Shown: piece after piece, positions 6,345 through 12,374 of the stretch
Layout: each line of letters starts with the position of its first letter
Numbering within the stretch: position 1 is the stretch's first letter
From: Bacillota bacterium
GTDB taxonomy: Bacteria; Bacillota; Clostridia; Christensenellales; Aristaeellaceae
Assembly (NCBI GenBank): GCA_023392755.1
Contig: JAEWNM010000280.1
Coordinates: 1 to 12,856, forward strand
DNA: 12,856 bases
Direction: 5' to 3'
Translations under genes and position numbers: made by a program
Notes under the pieces: generated by a model
Databases searched by the model: none
Told to the model about the DNA's origin: nothing
Seen by the model: only the letters and a program-made list of their open reading frames with translations

Positions 6345-7799
6345 ATGCAAAAGATCACCGTCGTGCCGCTTGGACCCGGCGCCAGGGAGCACCTTACCCT
6401 GGGCGCGCTGGAGGCTTTTGAATGTGCCCGGACGGTTATTTTGCGTACAGGCCGGCACGGGGCCTGCGGCGAGCTTGAAAAGCGGGATATCAAATTTGCC
6501 ACGCTGGACGCGCTCTACGAAGAATGCGGCGATTTTGACGCATTGAATGCGCGGGCCGCGCAAACATTATGGGAAGCCGCGGCATCAGGACCGCTGGCCT
6601 ACGGCGTGGCCGATCCGGCGGCGGATGAAACGGTGCGGGAGCTTATGGCGACGGCCGGCTCCCAAAGGCAGGTTACGGTTATGGCGGGCGTGGCGCTTTA
6701 TACGCCTTGCCTGTGCGCCCTGCCGTGCATGCCTGTCGGGCAGCCTCTGCGCATCCTGACGGCCTCCGCCGGGAAAAGCGCGCTTTTGCTGCCTTCCGAG
6801 CCGGTTCTGATTACAGAACTGAACAGCCGCCTGCTGGCCGGGGAGATCAAGGTATGGCTGATGTCGCTGCTCGACCCCGAAATGGAGGTATTCTTCTTCC
6901 CGCCCGGGGAGCAGGCGCGGCGCAGTGTGCAGAAGGTGCCGCTTTCCGGCCTTGACAGGCAGAAGGCCTACGACCATACAGCCGCCGTATATATACCTGC
7001 CGCGCCGCTTTTGGCGCGGAAACGCCATGATTTTTACGATCTTTTACAGGTTATGGAGCGTTTGCTCGCCCCCGGCGGCTGCCCTTGGGACAGGGAGCAG
7101 ACCCATGAATCCCTTCGACCCTATCTCCTGGAGGAAGCCTATGAGGCGGTCTCCGCCATCGACGAGGGCAATATGGACCACGTGGCGGACGAGCTGGGGG
7201 ACGTGCTTTTGCAGGTGGTCTTTCACGCGCAGATTGCCGGGCGGCACGGTGAGTTTGACATACGGGACGTGACGACCGCCATCTGCCGCAAGATGATTTC
7301 CCGCCACGCGCACATTTTCGGCCAAGTGAAATGCGATACTGCCGAGGAGGTGCTTGTAAGCTGGGACAAACAAAAGCGTAAGGAGCGGGGCCTTGCCTCC
7401 CAGGCTGCCGTTATGGAGGACGTGCCCAAACACCTGCCGGCGCTGATGCGGGCCCATAAGGTGCAGCAGAAGGCCGGGCAGGTGGGCTTTGACTGGGATG
7501 ACCCCAAGGAAGCCCTGAAAAAGGTGCTGGAGGAAGCCCGGGAGGTGCATGAAGAGCTGGAGAAGGGCTCCGATCCCGGCGAGGAATTGGGTGACCTGTT
7601 CTTTGCCGCGGTCAACGTGGCCCGCCTGTGCAAAAAGCAGCCAGAGCTTTTGCTTTTGGCCGCCGTGGACAAGTTTATCCGGCGCTTTGCACGGATGGAA
7701 AAAGCAATTGTTGAGGAGGGAAAAGCGTTGGAGCACTTGACTTTATCAGAAATGGATGTATACTGGGAAAAGGGAAAGCTGATGGAAAAAAAATCATAA
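6345..7799 (+). CDS. mazG: YabN-type fusion: tetrapyrrole-methylase-like domain plus MazG NTP pyrophosphohydrolase
   Basis: The 484-residue protein has two parts. Residues 1 to about 220 resemble the tetrapyrrole (corrin/porphyrin) methylase fold, with PLGPGAREHLTLGALEAF at the start. The usual VPGxP-like motif in the middle reads YGVADPAADETV (86-97), so cofactor binding and catalysis by this half are doubtful. Residues about 228-480 are a full double MazG: LLAPGGCPWDREQTHESLRP, then EEAYE (263-267) with DELGD (282-286), and a second copy with EEARE (396-400) and EELGD (413-417). MazG hydrolyses nucleoside triphosphates to monophosphates and is thought to clear aberrant nucleotides. The start follows AGGGGGA and is 3 bases after yabM, so the two genes are cotranscribed. 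The function of the N-terminal half is unknown even in well-studied homologues. Confidence 0.94.
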   Translation: MQKITVVPLGPGAREHLTLGALEAFECARTVILRTGRHGACGELEKRDIKFATLDALYEECGDFDALNARAAQTLWEAAASGPLAYGVADPAADETVRELMATAGSQRQVTVMAGVALYTPCLCALPCMPVGQPLRILTASAGKSALLLPSEPVLITELNSRLLAGEIKVWLMSLLDPEMEVFFFPPGEQARRSVQKVPLSGLDRQKAYDHTAAVYIPAAPLLARKRHDFYDLLQVMERLLAPGGCPWDREQTHESLRPYLLEEAYEAVSAIDEGNMDHVADELGDVLLQVVFHAQIAGRHGEFDIRDVTTAICRKMISRHAHIFGQVKCDTAEEVLVSWDKQKRKERGLASQAAVMEDVPKHLPALMRAHKVQQKAGQVGFDWDDPKEALKKVLEEAREVHEELEKGSDPGEELGDLFFAAVNVARLCKKQPELLLLAAVDKFIRRFARMEKAIVEEGKALEHLTLSEMDVYWEKGKLMEKKS

Positions 7800-7937
7800 A
7801 TCAAGCTTTTTCTTTGGATATCCGCTTCCCATTCGCTTTCCGGCAGGAAATTGCCGGACGGGGGCGAATATAGGTTCAGGTGTTTCCCAAAAAACGAAAT
7901 CCATCATACATCTTGGTAAAAACGAGGAGGTACTTTC

Positions 7938-8213
7938 ATGAACAAAGCAGAACTGTCCAGCGCCATCGTCGCCAAAACCGGGCTGACCAAAAAGGACGCG
8001 GAAAAGGTCATCAACGCTGTTGTGGAAGTCATCAGTGACTCCCTCAAGGCTGGCGAAAAGGTTCAGATCGTCGGCTTTGGCTCTTTCGAAGTGAAGGAGC
8101 GGCCTGCCCGCACCGCCCGCAATCCCCGCACCGGCGAGGAGATCAAGATTGACGCCTCCAAGGCCCCCGTGTTCAAGCCCGGCAAGGCGCTGAAGGACAC
8201 CGTCAATGCGTAA
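7938..8213 (+). CDS. hup: HU-family nucleoid DNA-binding protein
   Basis: The 91-residue product is a standard HU: MNKAELSSAIVAKTGLTKKD at the start, the VQIVGFGSFEVKER strand pair, the DNA-clasping beta-arm with ARTARNPRTGEEI and its intercalating proline (RNPRTG), and the closing FKPGKALKDTVN. HU bends and compacts DNA as a dimer. A strong GAGGAGGT site precedes the ATG. The 138 bases between mazG and hup hold a 7-bp hairpin (TCCGGCA 7839-7845 with TGCCGGA 7852-7858) without a T-run; I see no clean promoter, but an abundant protein such as HU should have one. A terminator follows at 8262-8293. Its place between mazG and rqcP is common in Clostridia. Confidence 0.97.
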   Translation: MNKAELSSAIVAKTGLTKKDAEKVINAVVEVISDSLKAGEKVQIVGFGSFEVKERPARTARNPRTGEEIKIDASKAPVFKPGKALKDTVNA

Positions 8214-8261
8214 TGCCAGCATCCGCTTTGCTTGAAGCGGGTTGGTATCAGATCAAACCGG

Positions 8262-8293
8262 AAACGCCCGTGCGGTCGCGCATGGGCGTTTTT
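8262..8293 (+). terminator. Intrinsic terminator of hup
   Basis: AACGCCCGTGC (8263-8273) pairs with GCATGGGCGTT (8280-8290), 11 bp with one G-T wobble and a 6-base loop, and runs straight into five T (8289-8293). A smaller hairpin, CCGCTT/AAGCGG, lies just before it at 8223-8240. Confidence 0.82.
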
Positions 8294-8519
8294 GGGCGCT
8301 AGCGCCCATCTCGAAAAAATAGCTTTGCAATTTTTCGAGATTTTCACTTTTCGCCTGTTAGTCTGCATCGGTCTGCGCTATGCTTGACCGGGGCAGACTA
8401 ACGGCCGGCGAAAAGCGTAAGGAACGTTTGCTCCGCAAACTCCCGCCCGCCCGGCAAAGCCGGGCGAGACGATTTCGAACGAGAGGGCCAAGGCCCCCTC
8501 GTTGCTCCCCTATATGGGG
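8293..8519. repeat. Block of consecutive inverted repeats between hup and rqcP
   Basis: At least seven dyads follow each other with little spacer. They are a perfect 16-base palindrome around GCTAGC (8293-8308); TCTCGAAAAA/TTTTTCGAGA (8309-8340) followed by TTTT; and a long hairpin at 8348-8414 with arms TTTTCGCC/GGCGAAAA, GTTAGTCTGC/GCAGACTAAC and CGGTC/GACCG. Next come GTTTGC/GCAAAC (8426-8440), GCCCGGC/GCCGGGC (8449-8465), AACGAG-GGGCC/GGCCC-CTCGTT (8478-8503) and CCCC/GGGG (8507-8519). No reading frame there looks coding. This could be a cluster of small dispersed palindromic elements, a MITE-like relic, or a structured RNA. No target-site duplication or transposase is seen. Confidence 0.7.
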
Positions 8520-8586
8520 CGGCGGGTAATGTTCTACTCATAGTAATGAATAATACAAAGCATAGCGTAAAAGCGAGAGGTATGTC

Positions 8587-8859
8587 ATGCGTCTGGACAA
8601 ATATTTGAAAGTATCCCGCATCATCAAAAGGCGGACGGTAGCCAATGAGGCCTGTTCCGGGGGCCGCGTATCCCTGAATGGCAAAATGGCCAAGCCGGGC
8701 GCGGAGGTGAAGGCGGGGGACCTGCTGGAGATACGCTTTGGCGACCGGTACGGCCGGTATGAGATCGTGTCTGTTCTGGAGCATGTGCGCAAGGAAGGCG
8801 CGGCAGACATGTACAAGGTGGTTATGGAGGACGAGACGGTGGCCAGGGAGCGTAACTGA
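8587..8859 (+). CDS. rqcP: RqcP, S4-domain ribosome-quality-control protein (YabO)
   Basis: The 90-residue protein is an S4 RNA-binding domain from its first residue (MRLDKYLKVSRIIKRRTVAN, then GRVSLNGKMAKPGAEVKAGD) with a short C-terminal extension. This is the length and form of RqcP/YabO, the Hsp15-related factor that works with RqcH on stalled 50S subunits to help add alanine tails to nascent chains. GAGAGG precedes the ATG by 6 bases. Its place after mazG and hup supports RqcP over other S4 proteins. In Bacillus the next genes are yabP, yabQ and divIC; here ispDF follows within a few bases, so rqcP and ispDF are probably one transcript. The promoter must lie in or after the palindrome block; an AT-rich stretch at 8528-8560 is the likely place, but no clear hexamers were found. 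Confidence 0.93.
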   Translation: MRLDKYLKVSRIIKRRTVANEACSGGRVSLNGKMAKPGAEVKAGDLLEIRFGDRYGRYEIVSVLEHVRKEGAADMYKVVMEDETVARERN

Positions 8860-8873
8860 CAATGGGGGAAATC

Positions 8874-10040
8874 ATGCGGACCGAAGCGATATTGCTGGCG
8901 GCGGGGTGCGGAAGGCGCATGCAGGCGGCGGAAAACAAGGTATTTCTGCCCCTTTGCGGCGTTCCCGCCCTATGCCGCAGCGTTAGGGCCTTTTTGGGCC
9001 TGTGTGATGCCATTGTGCTTGTGGTGAGGCCGGAGGAGGAACAAAGGGCAAGGGAACTGCTGGCCGGGCACGGCCTGATGCACGCCGTAACCGCCTTTGC
9101 CCATGGCGGGGCACAGAGGCAGGATTCCGTGAAAAACGGATTGTCGCTTCTCTCCCGGGAGGAATCCGTTGTGCTCATACATGACGCGGCCCGGCCGCTG
9201 GTTACACGGGATATTATCATGCGGGTGGCCGCCTCGGTCAGGGAGCACGGCACGGGGGTTGCCGCCGTCAATGTGAAGGATACCATCAAGCAGGTGGACG
9301 CCAAGGGCCGAGCGCTGGCTACGCCCGACAGAGCGATGCTTCGGGCGGTACAGACGCCCCAGGGTTTTTGGAAAAGCCTGTTGCTCCGGGCACATGCCCG
9401 GGATGCGGGTATGGCGGCTACCGACGACGCCGCCCTTGTGGAAGCGCTGGGCATACCCGTACAGCTTATCGAGGGGAGCTATGAGAACCTGAAAATCACA
9501 ACACCGGAAGACCTGCTTGCGGCGGAAGCGGTGCTTGCCCGCCGGGAAGGAAGCAGCGCGCCCGCCATGCGCATCGGCCAGGGCTATGATGTACACCAAT
9601 TGACCGGAGGCCGCAAACTGATTCTGTGCGGGGTGGAAATTCCCCATGAAACGGGGCTGCTAGGCCACAGCGACGCCGATGTGGCGCTGCATGCGCTGAC
9701 GGATGCACTGCTGGGCGCGGCGGCCCTGGGCGATATCGGAAAGCATTTTCCCGACAATGATCCGGCCTTTAAGGGCATATCCTCCCTTGTGCTTTTGGAG
9801 CACGCTGTCCGCCTGGCACGGGACCGGGGCTTTGCGGTGGGAAATGCGGATGTGACCATTGTGGCCCAGCGGCCCAAGCTCTCCCCCCATATCCCGGCCA
9901 TGCGGGAAAACGTGGCCGCTGCCCTTCAAATACCGCTGGACTGTGTAAGCGTCAAAGCCACCACCACGGAGCATTTGAGCTTTGAGGGGGAGGAGAGGGG
10001 CATCAGCGCCCAAGCGGTTTGCCTTCTTTTCAGGGTGTAA
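8874..10040 (+). CDS. ispDF: Bifunctional IspD-IspF enzyme of the MEP isoprenoid pathway
   Basis: The 388-residue product joins two enzymes. Residues 1 to about 228 are IspD (2-C-methyl-D-erythritol 4-phosphate cytidylyltransferase): LLAAGCGRRM (7-16), K22, the DAARP motif (104-108), TDDAALVEA, and ENLKITTPEDL with K207. From M232 on it is IspF (2-C-methyl-D-erythritol 2,4-cyclodiphosphate synthase): zinc ligands D239, H241 and H273, with the spacing of the family, then DIGKHFPDND and KATTTEHLSFEG. The two catalyse non-consecutive steps around IspE. IspDF fusions are known in several bacterial groups. The ATG at 8874 fits the family N-terminus and follows GGGGGA; the ATG at 8862, four codons earlier and 2 bases after rqcP, is possible too. 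All key residues I checked are present. Confidence 0.95.
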   Translation: MRTEAILLAAGCGRRMQAAENKVFLPLCGVPALCRSVRAFLGLCDAIVLVVRPEEEQRARELLAGHGLMHAVTAFAHGGAQRQDSVKNGLSLLSREESVVLIHDAARPLVTRDIIMRVAASVREHGTGVAAVNVKDTIKQVDAKGRALATPDRAMLRAVQTPQGFWKSLLLRAHARDAGMAATDDAALVEALGIPVQLIEGSYENLKITTPEDLLAAEAVLARREGSSAPAMRIGQGYDVHQLTGGRKLILCGVEIPHETGLLGHSDADVALHALTDALLGAAALGDIGKHFPDNDPAFKGISSLVLLEHAVRLARDRGFAVGNADVTIVAQRPKLSPHIPAMRENVAAALQIPLDCVSVKATTTEHLSFEGEERGISAQAVCLLFRV

Positions 10041-10064
10041 ATCAATCAAAACCAGATCGCACAG

Positions 10065-10100
10065 AAAAAGCGCCGGACGGCAGCATGCCGTCCGGCGCTT
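10065..10100 (-). terminator. Intrinsic terminator of rny, shared boundary with ispDF
   Basis: A perfect 15-bp stem (10068-10082 with 10086-10100) with a 3-base loop sits between the convergent ispDF and rny. Five A at 10065-10069 become a T-run on the minus strand directly after the stem, so it ends rny. On the plus strand the following bases (GGCGTTTGGG) are a poor T-run, though the hairpin may still slow transcripts from ispDF. Confidence 0.85.
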
Positions 10101-10118
10101 GGCGTTTGGGACTATGTA

Positions 10119-11660
10119 CTACTTGGCAAATTCCGTGCTCCTGGTTTCCCGTATCACATTCACGCGAATCTGGCCGGGGTACTCCAACTCTTTTTCAATG
10201 CGCTTTGCGATTTCTTTGGCCAGCACCTTGGTGCCCTCGTCGGTGACATCGTCGGGCTTGACCATGATGCGCACCTCGCGGCCGGATTGAATGGCAAAGC
10301 ATTTTTCAACGCCGGTGAAGGAGTTTGCGATTTCCTCCAGCTTCTCCAGGCGCTTGATGTAGTTTTCCAGCGATTCGCGGCGGGCGCCGGGCCTTGCGGC
10401 GGATATGGCATCCGCTGCCTGCACCAGCACGGCCTCGATGGTTTGGGGCTCCACATCGTTGTGGTGGGCCAGTATGGCGTGGATAACATCGGCGCTTTCA
10501 CGGTACTTGCGGGCCAGCTCGCCGCCCAGGGATACGTGGGTGCCTTCCTGCTCGTGGTCAACAGCCTTGCCAATGTCGTGCAAAAGGCCGGCGCGCTTGG
10601 CCAGCGTTATATCGGCACCCAGCTCCGCGGCCATCAGCCCGGCCAGGTGGGATACCTCAATGGAATGCTTCAACACGTTCTGGCCATAGCTGGTGCGGTA
10701 TTTCAAACGCCCCAGCAGCTTCACCAGCTCATGGTGGATGCCGTGCTGATTGGTTTCGAACACGGCCTGCTCTCCGGCTTCCCGTATCTGGTTGTCTACT
10801 TCCTTGCGGGCCTTATCCACCATCTCCTCGATGCGGGCAGGGTGGATACGGCCATCCATGATCAGTTTTTCCACGGCGATCCGGGCAACCTCCCGGCGCA
10901 CGGGATCAAAGGCTGAAACGATTACCGCTTCAGGCGTATCATCAATAATCAGGTCCACGCCGGTGGCTGTTTCCAAGGCGCGGATGTTGCGGCCCTCACG
11001 GCCTATGATGCGGCCCTTCATATCATCGTTGGGCAGGGTGATAACGGAAACCGTGCTTTCGGCCACATGGTCCGCGGCGCATTTTTGAATGGCCAAAGCA
11101 ATGATGTTGCGGGCTTTCTTTTCGCCCTCTTCCTTGGCGCGGCTTTCAATATCCCGCACCATGGCGGCGGCGTCGTGGAAGGCATCCTTCTGAATGCGGT
11201 CGGTTAGCATCTGCCTGGCTTCGTCCTGGGTCATGCCGGCAATCCGCTCCAGCTCCTGAAACTGGCGGCCGTGGTATTCCTCCGCTTCCTCCTGGAGCTT
11301 CTGTATTTGCGTCTGCTTTTTGTTCAGGCCCTCTTCCCTTGATTCCAGGTTATCCAGCTTTTTGTCCAGCGTTTCCTCCCGCTGGATCACGCGCCTTTCG
11401 GAGCGCTGCAGCTCTGTACGCCGGTCACGGATTTCTTTGTCCAGTTCCGTCTTCAGCTTGAGCACTTCTTCTTTGGCTTCCAAAAGGCTTTCTTTTTTCT
11501 TTTCATCCGCCTTGCGCATGGCGTCGTCCAGTAAATTTTTGGCGTATTCCTCGGCCCGGCCAATCTTTTTCTCTGCTGCGCTTTTCCGGTAGACATAGCC
11601 GGCGGTCAGGCCGATGGCAGCGGAGATGACTGCGGCCAGAACGATCCAAACCCAATCCAT
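10119..11660 (-). CDS. rny: Ribonuclease Y
   Basis: The 513-residue protein has the full RNase Y plan. Residues 3 to about 23 form the N-terminal membrane anchor. Residues about 28-185 are charged coiled coil rich in K, E, R and Q. A KH RNA-binding domain holds GRIIGREGRNIR (216-227), and an HD phosphohydrolase domain holds H332, the pair H361-D362 (LLHDIGKA) and D416. RNase Y is the main endonuclease that starts mRNA decay in many Firmicutes and is held at the membrane. The ATG at 11660 follows AGGAGG; the upstream in-frame start would add 12 residues before the anchor and has no site. The only good promoter upstream is about 460 bases away. Convergent with ispDF. Confidence 0.97.
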   Translation of the reverse strand: MDWVWIVLAAVISAAIGLTAGYVYRKSAAEKKIGRAEEYAKNLLDDAMRKADEKKKESLLEAKEEVLKLKTELDKEIRDRRTELQRSERRVIQREETLDKKLDNLESREEGLNKKQTQIQKLQEEAEEYHGRQFQELERIAGMTQDEARQMLTDRIQKDAFHDAAAMVRDIESRAKEEGEKKARNIIALAIQKCAADHVAESTVSVITLPNDDMKGRIIGREGRNIRALETATGVDLIIDDTPEAVIVSAFDPVRREVARIAVEKLIMDGRIHPARIEEMVDKARKEVDNQIREAGEQAVFETNQHGIHHELVKLLGRLKYRTSYGQNVLKHSIEVSHLAGLMAAELGADITLAKRAGLLHDIGKAVDHEQEGTHVSLGGELARKYRESADVIHAILAHHNDVEPQTIEAVLVQAADAISAARPGARRESLENYIKRLEKLEEIANSFTGVEKCFAIQSGREVRIMVKPDDVTDEGTKVLAKEIAKRIEKELEYPGQIRVNVIRETRSTEFAK

Positions 11661-11709
11661 TGCGATCTCCTCCTTTTTTTGGTTTTTTCTATACACGAGT
11701 CCAAGGTCT

Positions 11710-11874
11710 TCAGGGAACGACGAAAGCCGTACAGGAAATTTCCTGCACGGCTGGCTGTTTTTTCGCGCACCATGGGTTCATCTGTTTGCTGGTCGATTCG
11801 TACACCTGCATGCGCCGGAAGTAAAAACTCCGGCACAGTACCCAGATAAACGGGAATGCACAGGCATTCGCCAT
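11710..11874 (-). CDS. Possible small ORF in the rny leader (54 residues)
   Basis: An ATG at 11874 opens 54 codons ending in TGA at 11710. The predicted peptide starts MANACAFPFIWVLCRSFYF, a short hydrophobic stretch followed by a polar tail, so a small membrane peptide is conceivable. No ribosome binding site is evident, and the palindrome at 11725-11752 lies within its 3' end. It may well be untranslated leader. Confidence 0.18.
   Translation of the reverse strand: MANACAFPFIWVLCRSFYFRRMQVYESTSKQMNPWCAKKQPAVQEISCTAFVVP
11725..11763 (+). repeat. Near-perfect 28-base palindrome with a plus-strand T-run
   Basis: Bases 11725-11752 are a 14+14 dyad with a single A/C mismatch, centred on AAATTT. 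Six T follow at 11758-11763 on the plus strand, giving a terminator look, but no plus-strand gene lies upstream. On the minus strand it sits in the rny leader, about 65 bases before the start codon. It may be an operator, a leader hairpin, or an end point for antisense transcripts. Confidence 0.5.
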
Positions 11875-11881
11875 TTTGCTG

Positions 11882-11992
11882 TTATGCCGATATCAGGCGG
11901 CGGTATTTTCCTTCCCTCGTTATATAGGGAAAGCTGGGCACGGGATACTGAACATCCCGCTCCTTTATCTCGCCATCCGCCTGCTCTTCCAT
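11882..11992 (-). CDS. Possible small ORF in the rny leader (36 residues)
   Basis: An ATG at 11992 opens 36 codons ending in TAA. The peptide is polar and protein-like in composition, starting MEEQADGEIKERDVQYPVPS. The upstream sequence (CCGGTGCGG) is at best a weak ribosome binding site. The stop lies 7 bases before the next small ORF. The frame stays open upstream to about 12110 without a usual start codon, so it could also be the remnant of a longer gene. Confidence 0.2.
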   Translation of the reverse strand: MEEQADGEIKERDVQYPVPSFPYITREGKYRRLISA

Positions 11993-12057
11993 ACAAACCG
12001 CACCGGAGCCGATGAGTGCCCCGCAACGGAGAAGAAAAGGAATGGTTGCTTTATACG

Positions 12058-12102
12058 AAAAACAGCACGGGCGCTTGTATGAACAGGACCGAAGAAGCGC
12101 CC
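12058..12102 (-). terminator. Hairpin with T-run just after the upstream rny promoter (possible attenuator)
   Basis: On the minus strand GGGCGCTT (12102-12095) pairs perfectly with AAGCGCCC (12076-12069) over an 18-base loop; five T follow after a 6-base gap (12062-12058). It starts only about 12 bases after the predicted transcription start, so RNA ending here would be about 55 bases long. The gap makes termination uncertain. Confidence 0.4.
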
Positions 12103-12120
12103 TTTCAGCCGATCATAATC

Positions 12121-12149
12121 ATTGTAACGGTCTGTATCCCATCTGTCAA
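12121..12149 (-). promoter_or_regulatory. Consensus sigma-A promoter pointing toward rny
   Basis: On the minus strand TTGACA (12144-12149, perfect) and TACAAT (12121-12126, five of six) are separated by exactly 17 bases. It is the best minus-strand promoter found upstream of rny, with a start near 12114 and therefore a leader of about 450 bases. It could alternatively drive a separate small RNA. Confidence 0.68.
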
Positions 12150-12374
12150 GAAAAATTGTTCCATTGCGGAAAATCTGATGCCGGAACAAGGGCAGTTTGC
12201 ATAAAGATAAAGCGGCCGCAGGCAAAACAGCGTTGGTTCAAAGCTGAAAACAACGGTCCATATTACCAAAAGATGCAAGATTTTGCATATGTTACGCGTT
12301 CCATAAGTGTGCTCCGCCAATAGGGCGGAACAGGAAACGCGGGGCGAACGACCGGGATAGAAGGAGGAGTGTGC

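Larger units (their letters stand above)
11661..12374. other. Long intergenic region between rny and the SH3-protein gene
   Basis: In these 714 bases I see no convincing full gene. The minus strand carries a consensus promoter (12121-12149), two possible small ORFs and several hairpins: 12069-12102, CGGGAT/ATCCCG (about 11941-11959), TTCCCT/AGGGAA (about 11913-11932), CCGGA/TCCGG (about 11814-11832) and the palindrome at 11725-11752. Toward the SH3 gene on the plus strand there are ATGCAA/TTGCAT (about 12272-12287) and TCCGCC/GGCGGA (about 12312-12328), without a readable promoter. Confidence 0.55.

Noticed and set aside
4689..6563. A 624-codon open frame on the minus strand opposite yabM
   Set aside because: It is the antisense shadow of a GC-rich gene: the product is full of H, Q, G and R, has no domain, and runs across the yabM-mazG boundary. 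The plus-strand flippase and MazG are unmistakable.
7839..7858. Seven-bp hairpin between mazG and hup as a mazG terminator
   Set aside because: No T-run follows it; the next bases are CGGGGGCG.
8398..8862. Minus-strand frame across the palindrome block and rqcP
   Set aside because: It is the shadow of rqcP joined to the inverted repeats, with no domain and no start signal.
10287..10916. A 209-codon plus-strand frame inside rny
   Set aside because: It is the mirror of the KH/HD-coding part of RNase Y and has no ribosome binding site.
11606..11836. A 76-codon minus-strand frame overlapping the rny start
   Set aside because: It begins at a GTG without a ribosome binding site and runs out of frame through the rny start and anchor region.
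12012..12323. A 103-codon plus-strand frame with several cysteines and histidines
   Set aside because: It has only a weak start site and no recognisable motif, and a consensus minus-strand promoter lies in its middle. A second overlapping frame of similar quality (12016-12204) shows that openness here is not informative.
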